A DNA stretch of 64,000 bases, taken from contig JBEKHL010000001.1 of NCBI GenBank assembly GCA_050012295.1, forward strand, positions 1 through 64,000. Direction: 5' to 3'. The notes beneath the pieces are model-generated. The model had not been told where the DNA came from and searched no databases. It worked only from the letters and a program-made list of their open reading frames with translations. The DNA is from UBA6186 sp050012295. Lineage in GTDB: Bacteria > Pseudomonadota > Gammaproteobacteria > UBA6186 > Azoamicaceae. Made by a program: the position numbers and the translations under genes. Positions within the stretch are counted from its first letter, which is position 1, and each line of letters opens with the position of its first letter. Below, in pieces: positions 26,450 to 34,889 of the stretch.

Positions 26450-29400
26450 ATCTTTCTGCTCCTTTTATTCAACGACCAATTGCAACTTCGCTAATTGCGT
26501 TAGGTTTAGCTTTTTCTGGTATTGTTGCCTTTAACTGTTTAGGCGTAGCGCCATTACCTCAAGTTGATTATCCTACCATCAGCGTACAAGCTGCTTTACC
26601 TGGAGCCAGCCCAGAAATTATGGCTACTTCGGTAGCTACTCCACTAGAACGTCAATTTGGACGGATTGCGGGCATTACAGAAATGACTTCAGCTAGTAGT
26701 TTAGGAAGTACTCGCGTTACCATTCAATTCGATTTAACACGAAACATTGATGGGGCAGCTCGCGACGTTCAAGCTGCAATTAATGCGGCTAAAGCACAAT
26801 TACCTACTAATCTACCAGGGAATCCTACCTATCGAAAGGTTAACCCATCTGATGCTCCCATTATGATTATAGCGCTAACATCTCCCACATATACCAATGG
26901 ACAACTCTATGATGCTGCATCAACTATTCTCCAACAAAAATTATCTCAAGTAGACGGGATAGGCCAAGTTATGGTCGGTGGCAGCTCGTTACCAGCAATT
27001 AGAATTGAACTTAATCCTACTCTTCTAAATAAATATGGGATCAGTTTGAATGACGTAAGTAATACTATTGCTTTAAACAATACTACTAGTCCTAAAGGTC
27101 AAATTACCTACAACCATCAAACTTATAATATTATGACTAACGATCAGCTCTTTAAACCAGAAGAATATGTTCCTTTGATTATTAACTATCAAAATGGAAC
27201 TGCTCTTAAGTTATCGGACGTGGCTGATATTACTGAATCGGTTCAAGATCTTCGTAACGCAGGATTTTCCGATGGAAAACCTTCTGTTTTATTAGTTCTT
27301 TTTAAACAACCAGGGGCCAATGTTATTACTACTGTTGATAAAGTTAAAAAATTATTGCCTACTCTAAAAGCCTCACTACCAGAAGCCATTGATTTAACGG
27401 TCGGCATGGATAGAACCACCACAATTAGAGCCTCTTTACGTGACGTAGAAAGGACATTAATTATTTCAATCTTTTTAGTGATTGGCGTAGTATTTGTGTT
27501 TTTAGGAAATGCTAGGGCAGCATCAATTCCAAGTATTACCGTACCATTATCTTTATTAGGCACTTTTGGAATTATGTATCTTTTAAATTTTTCACTGGAC
27601 AATCTGTCATTAATGGCTCTAACCATTGCAACCGGTTTTGTGGTAGATGATGCGGTCGTTGTGCTAGAAAATACCGAAAGACATATAGAAGAAGGTTTGC
27701 ATCCATTAAAAGCCGCGTATTTGGGTGCCCAAGAAGTAGGATTTACCGTGGTTTCTATGAGTATATCACTTATTGCTGTTTTTATTCCTATTTTGTTAAT
27801 GGGAGGGATCATAGGACGATTATTTCGTGAATTTGCCATAACCTTATCTGCCGCCATTCTAGTATCATTGTTTATATCGTTAACCATTACACCCATGATG
27901 TGTTCTAAATTTCTTCGACCAATAATTCCCCAACTACAAACCTCTTATTTAAATAAATTAGTAAAACAGTTTCAGCTTTACTATCGAGCTTCTTTACTGT
28001 GGGCGCTCGATCATCAACGGCTTATGTTAGGTGCAACTGTAAGTGCCTTAATGCTTTCTGTAATATTATTTTGGATAACCCCTAAAGGTTTTTTCCCTCA
28101 ACAAGATACTGGCCGTATTACTGGTTCTGTACAAACTGATCAAGATATGTCTTTCCAAACCATGCGTATTAAGTTACTAGATTTTATTAAAATTATAGAA
28201 AGCGATCCAGCAATACAACATGTAGTAGGATTTGTTGGAAGCGGCAATACAGGTTCACTATTCATTTCGCTAAAACCTTTGAATAAAACCAAAACATCAG
28301 CTACTGATGTTATTAATCGATTAAGACCCAAGCTTGCTAAAATTTCTGGAGCAACTATGTACCTACAGGCGGCTCAAGATTTATTAATAGGCGGTAGACT
28401 AGGCAATGCACAATTTCAATATACTATTTCAGCAGATACATTAGAAACTTTAAACCAATGGGCACCTACCATTATGCGCCGTATTGCTAAAATTCCTGGG
28501 CTTGCCGATGTAAACAGCGATCAAAGAGACCAAGGATTACAAGTAGTAGTTAAAATTAATCACGATACTGCTGCTAAACTTGGAATTACTACCAAACAAA
28601 TAGACTCTACACTATATAATGCTTTTGGACAATTTCAAGTTTCTACCATTTATACTGCTATGAATCAATACTATGTAATCATGGAAGTCGCCCCTCAATA
28701 TTGGCAAAACCCAGATCAATTGAATAATATTTATATTCCGACAAACACTCAAACGTTAGTTCCATTATCAACTATTGCAAGTTTTATTCCATCCTCTACT
28801 TTGCTGGCAGTAAATCATCAAGGCCAATTTCCTTCAGCTACTATTTCATTTAATCTACTCCCCAATACCTCGTTAGGTACTGCCGTTGACAACATTAACC
28901 GTGTAATGGAAGAACTGCATTTACCACCAGATATACATGGCACTTTTCAAGGAACAGCACGAGCTTTTCAAGCATCTCTTGCTACAGAACCATATTTAAT
29001 ACTCACCGCTTTATTAGCAGTTTATATTGTCTTAGGTATGCTTTACGAAAGTTTAGTTCATCCTATAACAATTTTGTCTACATTACCATCCGCAGGAGTT
29101 GGAGCATTAATTGCTTTATTGATTACTAGTACGGAGCTAACAATTATCGCTTTAATAGGAATTATTTTATTAGTGGGAATTGTGAAAAAAAATGCTATTA
29201 TGATGATAGATTTTGCGTTGCAAGCAGAAAGAACTAAACAAAAATCTCCTCGAGATGCCATTTTAGAAGCAGCTCAGTTACGTTTTCGCCCCATTATGAT
29301 GACAACCTGTGCCGCGTTATTTAGCGCAATTCCTTTAGCTATAGGTATGGGAGTTGGTTCTGAATTACGCAAACCATTGGGGATTGCCATTATTGGTGGA

Positions 29401-29544
29401 TTACTATTAAGTCAACTGTTAACGCTTTATACTACACCTGTAATCTATCTTAAACTCGGTCAATCTGGCAAATGGCTGAAGGAGCAATGGAAACGATTTA
29501 AAGAATTATTTATCCTTACAATTGTAAAAGGCATAGATGTATGA
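26446..29544 (+). CDS. mdtC: RND multidrug transporter permease, MdtC type
   Basis: Second RND subunit, 1032 residues, clearly related to but different from the preceding one. The start NLSAPFIQRPIATSLIALG and the block LPQVDYPTISVQAALPGASP are MdtC-like. The helix 4 proton-relay aspartates lie in ATGFVVDDAVVVLENTERH, and the helix 10 lysine in GIVKKNAIMMIDFAL. It overlaps mdtB by 4 nt upstream and the outer membrane factor gene by 4 nt downstream, so all pump parts are translationally coupled. In E. coli MdtC carries most of the drug-binding function of the mixed trimer. Confidence 0.92.
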   Translation: MNLSAPFIQRPIATSLIALGLAFSGIVAFNCLGVAPLPQVDYPTISVQAALPGASPEIMATSVATPLERQFGRIAGITEMTSASSLGSTRVTIQFDLTRNIDGAARDVQAAINAAKAQLPTNLPGNPTYRKVNPSDAPIMIIALTSPTYTNGQLYDAASTILQQKLSQVDGIGQVMVGGSSLPAIRIELNPTLLNKYGISLNDVSNTIALNNTTSPKGQITYNHQTYNIMTNDQLFKPEEYVPLIINYQNGTALKLSDVADITESVQDLRNAGFSDGKPSVLLVLFKQPGANVITTVDKVKKLLPTLKASLPEAIDLTVGMDRTTTIRASLRDVERTLIISIFLVIGVVFVFLGNARAASIPSITVPLSLLGTFGIMYLLNFSLDNLSLMALTIATGFVVDDAVVVLENTERHIEEGLHPLKAAYLGAQEVGFTVVSMSISLIAVFIPILLMGGIIGRLFREFAITLSAAILVSLFISLTITPMMCSKFLRPIIPQLQTSYLNKLVKQFQLYYRASLLWALDHQRLMLGATVSALMLSVILFWITPKGFFPQQDTGRITGSVQTDQDMSFQTMRIKLLDFIKIIESDPAIQHVVGFVGSGNTGSLFISLKPLNKTKTSATDVINRLRPKLAKISGATMYLQAAQDLLIGGRLGNAQFQYTISADTLETLNQWAPTIMRRIAKIPGLADVNSDQRDQGLQVVVKINHDTAAKLGITTKQIDSTLYNAFGQFQVSTIYTAMNQYYVIMEVAPQYWQNPDQLNNIYIPTNTQTLVPLSTIASFIPSSTLLAVNHQGQFPSATISFNLLPNTSLGTAVDNINRVMEELHLPPDIHGTFQGTARAFQASLATEPYLILTALLAVYIVLGMLYESLVHPITILSTLPSAGVGALIALLITSTELTIIALIGIILLVGIVKKNAIMMIDFALQAERTKQKSPRDAILEAAQLRFRPIMMTTCAALFSAIPLAIGMGVGSELRKPLGIAIIGGLLLSQLLTLYTTPVIYLKLGQSGKWLKEQWKRFKELFILTIVKGIDV

Positions 29545-30932
29545 ACATGGGTATAAAATACTATAGCATAGGCACAATCTGTATGCTTCTGTACGCTTGT
29601 ACAATTGGACCAAAATATGTTAAACCTACCGTTGAAATACCATCTACCTACAAAGAAGCTCCAAAAGGTTGGAAAATTGCTCATCCTCGTGATACGGAAG
29701 AACACGGATCTTGGTGGAAAATGTTTACTGATCAAAAACTAAATCATCTCGAAACTATTTTAAATAAAAAAAATCTTTCAATTAAACAAGCCGAAGCTCA
29801 ATATCAAGCAGCTTTGGCCTTAGTAAAAGAAGCTAAAACTGCCTTTTTCCCAACGATCGAAGTCACAGCTGCTGATACTAGACAAAAACAATCAATCCCC
29901 AATAGTTTAGTAAGTAATACTTATAATCTTGGATTAAACGCCTCTTGGGAACCAGATCTCTGGGGAATAGTAAAACGCAGTGTTGAAGCCAGTAGTGCTG
30001 GCGCAGAATCAAGCGCTGCAGCATTAGCTGCTACTCGCCTTGCTATGCAAGCTTCTTTGGCACAACTATATTTTCAACTACGTATTTTAGATCTTAACCA
30101 ACGATCTTTAAATAATATAGTTATTGCTTATGAGCAATCATTACAAATAATAAAAAATCAATATCAACAAGGAGTTGCTGCTCGTTTAAATATTTTACAA
30201 GCAGAAACCGCTTTCTTAACTGCGAAAACTAATGCTGTTGATAATGGTATTCTTAGAGCACAATATGAACATTCAATCGCTGTTCTAATTGGCCAAGTGC
30301 CTGCTAAATTTTCGATAAAACCTTTGTTTTCTAAAATTGTTACTCCAGCCATTCCAAAGAGCGTTCCTTCTTCATTGCTAGAACGTCGTCCTGATATTGC
30401 ACAGGCTGAACGTCTAGTAACACAAGCCAATGCTAATATTGGGGTAGCCATGGGTGCCTTTTTTCCAGCTATAACATTATCAGCAACAAGCGGATTTCAA
30501 AATAGTAGTTTATCTCAATGGATAACAAGCCCTGCTCGATTTTGGAGTTTAGGATCCCAAGTAGCTGAAACTTTATTTGACGGCGGTTTAAACAGCGCTA
30601 AAGTAGAGGCAGCAAAAGCCAATTACGATCAAACTGTTGCCAATTATCGTCAAATAGTTTTGCAAGCCTTTCAAAATGTCGAAGATGGTTTAGTCTCTGT
30701 TTCACATCTACAACAAGAAGATCTCGCCCAACAACAAGTAGTCGACAAGGCCAAACAAGCTTTAACAATCACCTTAAATGAATATAAAGCAGGAACGATT
30801 GCCTATCTAAATGTCTTAACCGCTCAAAATACTTTATACACAGCAGAACAAACCGCAGCTACAGTTAGAGGACGATTACTGGTATCTACGGTTAGTTTAA
30901 TAACAGCGTTAGGTGGTGGGTATAATAAATAA
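29541..30932 (+). CDS. NodT family outer membrane efflux lipoprotein
   Basis: Trimeric outer membrane channel of the efflux complex. The N-terminal signal ends in a lipobox LYAC (about 17-20), followed by TIGPKYVKP and the early SWWKMFTDQKL motif of the NodT/OprM family. Two outer membrane efflux protein repeats (about 60-250 and 260-455) each form coiled-coil hairpins; LLERRPDIAQAERLVTQANANIGVA is the family signature at the repeat junction. At 463 residues it is full length. It ends the mdtABC operon and supplies the exit duct, which in E. coli is provided separately by TolC. Confidence 0.92.
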   Translation: MNMGIKYYSIGTICMLLYACTIGPKYVKPTVEIPSTYKEAPKGWKIAHPRDTEEHGSWWKMFTDQKLNHLETILNKKNLSIKQAEAQYQAALALVKEAKTAFFPTIEVTAADTRQKQSIPNSLVSNTYNLGLNASWEPDLWGIVKRSVEASSAGAESSAAALAATRLAMQASLAQLYFQLRILDLNQRSLNNIVIAYEQSLQIIKNQYQQGVAARLNILQAETAFLTAKTNAVDNGILRAQYEHSIAVLIGQVPAKFSIKPLFSKIVTPAIPKSVPSSLLERRPDIAQAERLVTQANANIGVAMGAFFPAITLSATSGFQNSSLSQWITSPARFWSLGSQVAETLFDGGLNSAKVEAAKANYDQTVANYRQIVLQAFQNVEDGLVSVSHLQQEDLAQQQVVDKAKQALTITLNEYKAGTIAYLNVLTAQNTLYTAEQTAATVRGRLLVSTVSLITALGGGYNK

Positions 30933-30946
30933 TACAGAGTGAATAG

Positions 30947-30975
30947 TTACTATATCTCTTTACTGTCTATATAAT
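30947..30975 (+). promoter_or_regulatory. Putative promoter upstream of the VWA-domain gene
   Basis: TTACTA (30947-30952) and TATAAT (30970-30975) are 17 bp apart, about 60 bp before the VWA gene start. The -10 is perfect, the -35 only partly consensus. Confidence 0.4.
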
Positions 30976-31037
30976 AGTATGTATTATTTTGGTTAATATA
31001 TAATAATTAATTAAAATAAAATAATTGGAGATACAAT

Positions 31038-32867
31038 ATGCCGTCAACTGCTTTCACTGAAGTATTTGTAACTTTATTACATAGAGATCCTAAAAATCCT
31101 GGCTTTACAGTAGAAGAATCTAAAAACGGAAATACATTAACCATTAAACCAGATGTTAATATTGATTATAAAGCATTTTTAGCCGATATTCAAAAAGCTT
31201 TTAAATCCCATGCTGATACAGCTGTGCATATCCCATTTAGATTAAATACAGCATCACAACAAGCTAGAATGCAATTTCCACAAATTCAGTATCCTTTACT
31301 AAGTTTGTCAGAATTAAAGAGTTTAGATGTTACTAAAATATTAGAAAAACTTTTTGGAAAAGCAGCTCTTGAAAATATTGGGCATCAACTAAAGTGGGAA
31401 ACAGTTACAACTACTTCTGGTCAAGTCATTTATCGTACACCATGTGCTAAGAAAGATTTTTATTTAAGAGATGCTCAAATTAAAAAATATAAGTATATTT
31501 TATCTCACGCTAGTTGGGATAATCTTTATTTAGCATTGTCTAGTAGTAATAGTCATTATATTAAAGATACAACTTCCGATGATTCGGAAATTCTTGGTTC
31601 TGGTCCGCTTAGTCAACATTTAGAACAATTATTTTTTATTAGAGAAGAAAACGGTAAAAAAGTTATATATATAGACTTTGAAGGGTTAATAAAATGTATT
31701 GTTGCTCCGCAATTCGATGATTTATTACTACAAGAATCTAGTTCTTCTTTTGAGCCTCCTGTAATAACTGTAGATAAAACACATTTTATGTTGTACATGT
31801 CTACAATTTTAAAACAAAGTCAAGGGATTTTATTACATGAACATCAAGAACAACAACTTTTGCCGATATCGATAGCATATCGTAATGCTATTCAATCAAA
31901 AACTTTAATAGATTTTGTTATTGATTGTAGTGGTTCAATGCAAAATGTTTTTACACAATTGAAGAGCCTACTTAAAGAACTTATAAATAAAATGCACAGT
32001 GATAATAGTTTAGATAAATATGCTACTAGTATTAGAGTCTCTCGTTTTGGTTCTAAAGGAAGCAATTTTCCAATAATAACTTTACCACTTACGGAAATAG
32101 GCGAGTTACAAAGGACTATTGATGAATTTGAACAACCAAAGCAACAAACAGCTATATATCAATTTATGCAAAAACAGCATGGTTTTTATAAGAGTTTGAG
32201 TGAAGATTATAATATTGTTTCTATTTTAATAACTGATGGTCAAGATAACGATAGCGAAGAAATGTATAAACCAAATGCATCAAAGACAGATGAGCTATCA
32301 AAAGCCATGGATTCTTTAGCTAAACAAACAAATCCTCCACAATATTTTTCTATTGAAATTGGTGAAAATATAGATGAGATGGTTTTAGAAATAATTAAAC
32401 TAGCAACCAATGGTACTAGAATTAAAGCTGGTAATAATTTAGAAGATTTTAAATTAATTTTTGATCACTTAGGCCATATGTCTTTATATAGAAATTTTAT
32501 GTATTTTGCGCAAGAAGCTAGAAAGTTTAAATTACCAGTTATTGAAGGTAGTACAGTTATTTCAAGTAAAGATAATTATTTAGATCCGAATAAACCATTT
32601 ACTATAAATGGAGTTTCTTGTACGGCATCTACCGCTAATGAACATGAATTATCGCATCAAAATATTTTAACTTCTACAACAGAAACTCAAACAGAAGAAG
32701 ATGATTTACAAGAGGTAACTCCAGAAACAAGCTTGCAAGGTAGTCCTATGGTAACCTTTATGAGCAGTAGAGCTATAGAGAATTCTGCAACATTACGACA
32801 ACCACAGGAACAATTTTGTGATAAAAAAGAAAATAATAAACCGTCTGTAGCAGCATTACCATATTAA
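31038..32867 (+). CDS. VWA-domain protein with intact MIDAS site, otherwise unknown
   Basis: 609 residues. The N-terminal 280 residues match nothing I know. A von Willebrand factor A domain occupies about 288-480: the metal ion-dependent adhesion site is complete, with DxSxS as D296-S298-S300 in DCSGSM, a Thr near T371 and D400 in ITDGQ. The C-terminal 90 residues are Thr/Ser/Glu/Gln-rich and probably disordered. No signal peptide or membrane segment is visible, so it is cytoplasmic or exported by a non-Sec route. GGAG precedes the ATG. It has its own likely promoter and terminator, a single-gene unit. A protein-binding role follows from the fold; host targeting is only inference from the company it keeps. 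Confidence 0.85.
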   Translation: MPSTAFTEVFVTLLHRDPKNPGFTVEESKNGNTLTIKPDVNIDYKAFLADIQKAFKSHADTAVHIPFRLNTASQQARMQFPQIQYPLLSLSELKSLDVTKILEKLFGKAALENIGHQLKWETVTTTSGQVIYRTPCAKKDFYLRDAQIKKYKYILSHASWDNLYLALSSSNSHYIKDTTSDDSEILGSGPLSQHLEQLFFIREENGKKVIYIDFEGLIKCIVAPQFDDLLLQESSSSFEPPVITVDKTHFMLYMSTILKQSQGILLHEHQEQQLLPISIAYRNAIQSKTLIDFVIDCSGSMQNVFTQLKSLLKELINKMHSDNSLDKYATSIRVSRFGSKGSNFPIITLPLTEIGELQRTIDEFEQPKQQTAIYQFMQKQHGFYKSLSEDYNIVSILITDGQDNDSEEMYKPNASKTDELSKAMDSLAKQTNPPQYFSIEIGENIDEMVLEIIKLATNGTRIKAGNNLEDFKLIFDHLGHMSLYRNFMYFAQEARKFKLPVIEGSTVISSKDNYLDPNKPFTINGVSCTASTANEHELSHQNILTSTTETQTEEDDLQEVTPETSLQGSPMVTFMSSRAIENSATLRQPQEQFCDKKENNKPSVAALPY

Positions 32868-32868
32868 T

Positions 32869-32900
32869 AAAAAGGTGGCGGCTTTGTCGCCACCTTTTTT
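32869..32900. terminator. Strong bidirectional rho-independent terminator
   Basis: AAAAAGGTGGCG (32869-32880) pairs with CGCCACCTTTTT across a 7-nt loop and ends in TTTTTT. The A-run on the left gives a T-run on the other strand, so it can serve both the VWA gene (plus) and the small coiled-coil gene ending at 32932 (minus). The GC-rich stem stands out in AT-rich DNA. Confidence 0.92.
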
Positions 32901-32931
32901 AATCCCTCATTACTTGATCTAAAGCTTCACT

Positions 32932-33243
32932 TCATTGCCAACCGAAATGTCTTAATATTATTGGAGCCAGTACTAATCCAGTAGTACCTATTATTGTGTA
33001 CACAACAAAAATTTTTATCTCCCACCCTAACCTAGATAATTCCTGTTTAAAGTCTTTCTTTAAATCTATTTCTAACTTTTGTAAATCTTTTTCTAAATTT
33101 TGTAACCCAACATTTAAATCTTCTTTAGTTGCAAAACCATCGAGACCAGAATATAAAGTATGAACTTGGATTCTGGCCTGTTTTTCTGGTACTTGTTCTG
33201 CTATTAAATCATCATAATATTTTAGAGTATCTATATGTGCCAT
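32932..33243 (-). CDS. Small coiled-coil protein with C-terminal membrane anchor (DUF1640/CCDC90-like)
   Basis: 103 residues from the ATG at 33243, which has GGTGA 5 nt upstream; a longer reading to 33300 adds an unsupported 19 residues. The layout is an N-terminal helix (LKYYDDLIAEQVPEKQARIQ), the turn GLDGFATKEDL, a charged coiled coil (about 45-70) and a C-terminal transmembrane helix (about 78-98). This is the layout of DUF1640/CCDC90-like proteins, common near other genes in intracellular proteobacteria and phages. The exact function is unknown. It sits between the VWA terminator and an MFS gene, in the same direction as the latter. Confidence 0.8.
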   Translation of the reverse strand: MAHIDTLKYYDDLIAEQVPEKQARIQVHTLYSGLDGFATKEDLNVGLQNLEKDLQKLEIDLKKDFKQELSRLGWEIKIFVVYTIIGTTGLVLAPIILRHFGWQ

Positions 33244-33326
33244 TTGTTCACCACAAATTAGTATAGTAAATTTATATGTTTTAAAATTATACTTACCCAT
33301 AATATCTAGTCAACATCACAAAAATG

Positions 33327-34592
33327 TTAATTGACAAACACTATATCGGCATTACGTCCTACCTTAAAACCCACTAAACATACCATTATAGCACCTATAA
33401 TTGCACAAATTGGAACAATACTTAAAGCATATTTGTAGCCTGCTAAATCATATTGTCTAAGACCATCGACACTAAGTGTCCCCGTCCAAAACAAATCCAT
33501 TATTTTACCTATAATAGTATGAAAAAATGAACCACCAAACATATTAATACTATTTAAAAATGCAACCGTTACTCCTAAATATTGCGGCATCACCAGATCG
33601 GCACCTGCTGCAAATACTATAACTTGATAACAGCACATAATTCCAACACAAAAAAACAAACAAGAAAGTAACCACCAATTATAAGTATTATTAAATAACA
33701 ACATTACAAAAGCTAAAGTCATTCCTAAACCACATGCAGTGATAATTGAATAATTGCCAAATTTTTTACTAAAAAAAGCTAATAGTGGCCCGCCAAACAG
33801 CATGCCAAAAAATATAAAAGATATCAGTCCAGCTGCATCACTTTTACTTAAATTATATGCTGTTGTTAAATATTGCACGCCCCACACGTCAGCAAAACCT
33901 TCTAAAAAACCAACCATTAACAAATTAGAAAACGCCAGGATCCAAATTGTTGGAGAAGCAAGAAGCTTAGTAAAATTTACTATTTTAAATTGCTTGTTTG
34001 CTTTTAAATTTGTGGTTTTTTTGGGAGAACGCACAAATAAATAAGTACCTAAACCAATTATGATTGAAACAAAAGCAAGTATTAAAGCAACATTTTGCCA
34101 ATTATATTTTTCTATCAATAAACTAATTGGCTTACCTCCATAAATAGCCCCCATAAGCCCAACTGTAAACGAAAAACCTATCATCCTCGCATATTGCTCT
34201 TTAGGGAACCATTCGGACACTACTTTAGAAACCCCAAGAAACCCTACTGATGATCCAGCTCCTATTAAAAATCTACTTAACAATGCTAAATAAAAATTAT
34301 TTGTATACGTAAACATAAATGTTGCAATACCACAAATAATTGCAAAAACAAAAACGACTTTTCGTGCACTAAACCGATCCAACAAAATAGCTACTGGGAT
34401 CTGCATTCCAGCATAACCATAGTAATAACATGCTGCAAGCAACCCAAAACAACTAGCATCTATAGAAAATTGTTCCATAATTTGATGCATCATAAGCCCA
34501 GGCCAAAGACGTAAAATAAATTGATAAGTAAAAAATAATAATGGAAAAAGCCACATAACAAATGGCAAATATTTATATTTTTGAGTAAACAT
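33327..34592 (-). CDS. Major facilitator superfamily transporter
   Basis: 421 residues with about twelve transmembrane helices. The loop 2-3 signature appears as a variant, with MQIPVAILLDRFSARKV (about 63-79); the family G-x-x-x-D-R-x-(G/S)-x-(K/R) pattern is recognisable. The N-terminal half carries RFLIGAGSSVGFLGVSKVVSEWFP, typical of sugar phosphate/organic anion and Pht-like permeases of Legionella and Rickettsiella-type bacteria. The substrate cannot be told. It would fit import of host nutrients. No promoter is obvious. Confidence 0.85.
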   Translation of the reverse strand: MFTQKYKYLPFVMWLFPLLFFTYQFILRLWPGLMMHQIMEQFSIDASCFGLLAACYYYGYAGMQIPVAILLDRFSARKVVFVFAIICGIATFMFTYTNNFYLALLSRFLIGAGSSVGFLGVSKVVSEWFPKEQYARMIGFSFTVGLMGAIYGGKPISLLIEKYNWQNVALILAFVSIIIGLGTYLFVRSPKKTTNLKANKQFKIVNFTKLLASPTIWILAFSNLLMVGFLEGFADVWGVQYLTTAYNLSKSDAAGLISFIFFGMLFGGPLLAFFSKKFGNYSIITACGLGMTLAFVMLLFNNTYNWWLLSCLFFCVGIMCCYQVIVFAAGADLVMPQYLGVTVAFLNSINMFGGSFFHTIIGKIMDLFWTGTLSVDGLRQYDLAGYKYALSIVPICAIIGAIMVCLVGFKVGRNADIVFVN

Positions 34593-34889
34593 AACAACCT
34601 CTTTTATTAAGGATTTTTAAAATTTAAATAATAAAAAATTGGTATAAGAGGATCTATATCGGCCTCAGCCGATAATAATGCTAGAAATAATAGTGGTATT
34701 AAAATTTCTATATAACATCTAATTAAACACTTGTGTTGTTTAGATAAACAAAAAATTATTATACCCAAATATAGCTAAAAATCCATGGTTTATTCTCAAA
34801 TTAAATTGACACTAATTTAATCTTGTGGTACAAAGTTAGCAAATAAAATAAGAAACGTATTAATTGTAATTGCAAGGGGTTTATTCTTT
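34593..34889. promoter_or_regulatory. Divergent intergenic region with hairpin, AACAC-TT-GTGTT palindrome and a consensus-like promoter
   Basis: About 300 bp lie between the MFS gene (minus) and the deaminase-like gene (plus). It holds a 7-bp GC-containing hairpin (TATCGGC, loop CTCA, 34657-34674), the palindrome AACACTTGTGTT (34726-34737), and a promoter with perfect TTGACA (34806-34811), 17 bp, then TACAAA (34829-34834), pointing to the plus-strand gene. The palindrome resembles one at 52877-52888. Operator function is inferred. Confidence 0.5.

Noticed and set aside
27243..27896. 217-codon frame antisense to mdtC
   Set aside because: It is a mirror of the conserved RND membrane helices; the plus-strand gene is certain.
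34657..34674. GC-containing 7-bp hairpin upstream of the deaminase-like gene, as a terminator
   Set aside because: No T-run follows on either strand and no gene ends there, so I list it only as part of the intergenic region.
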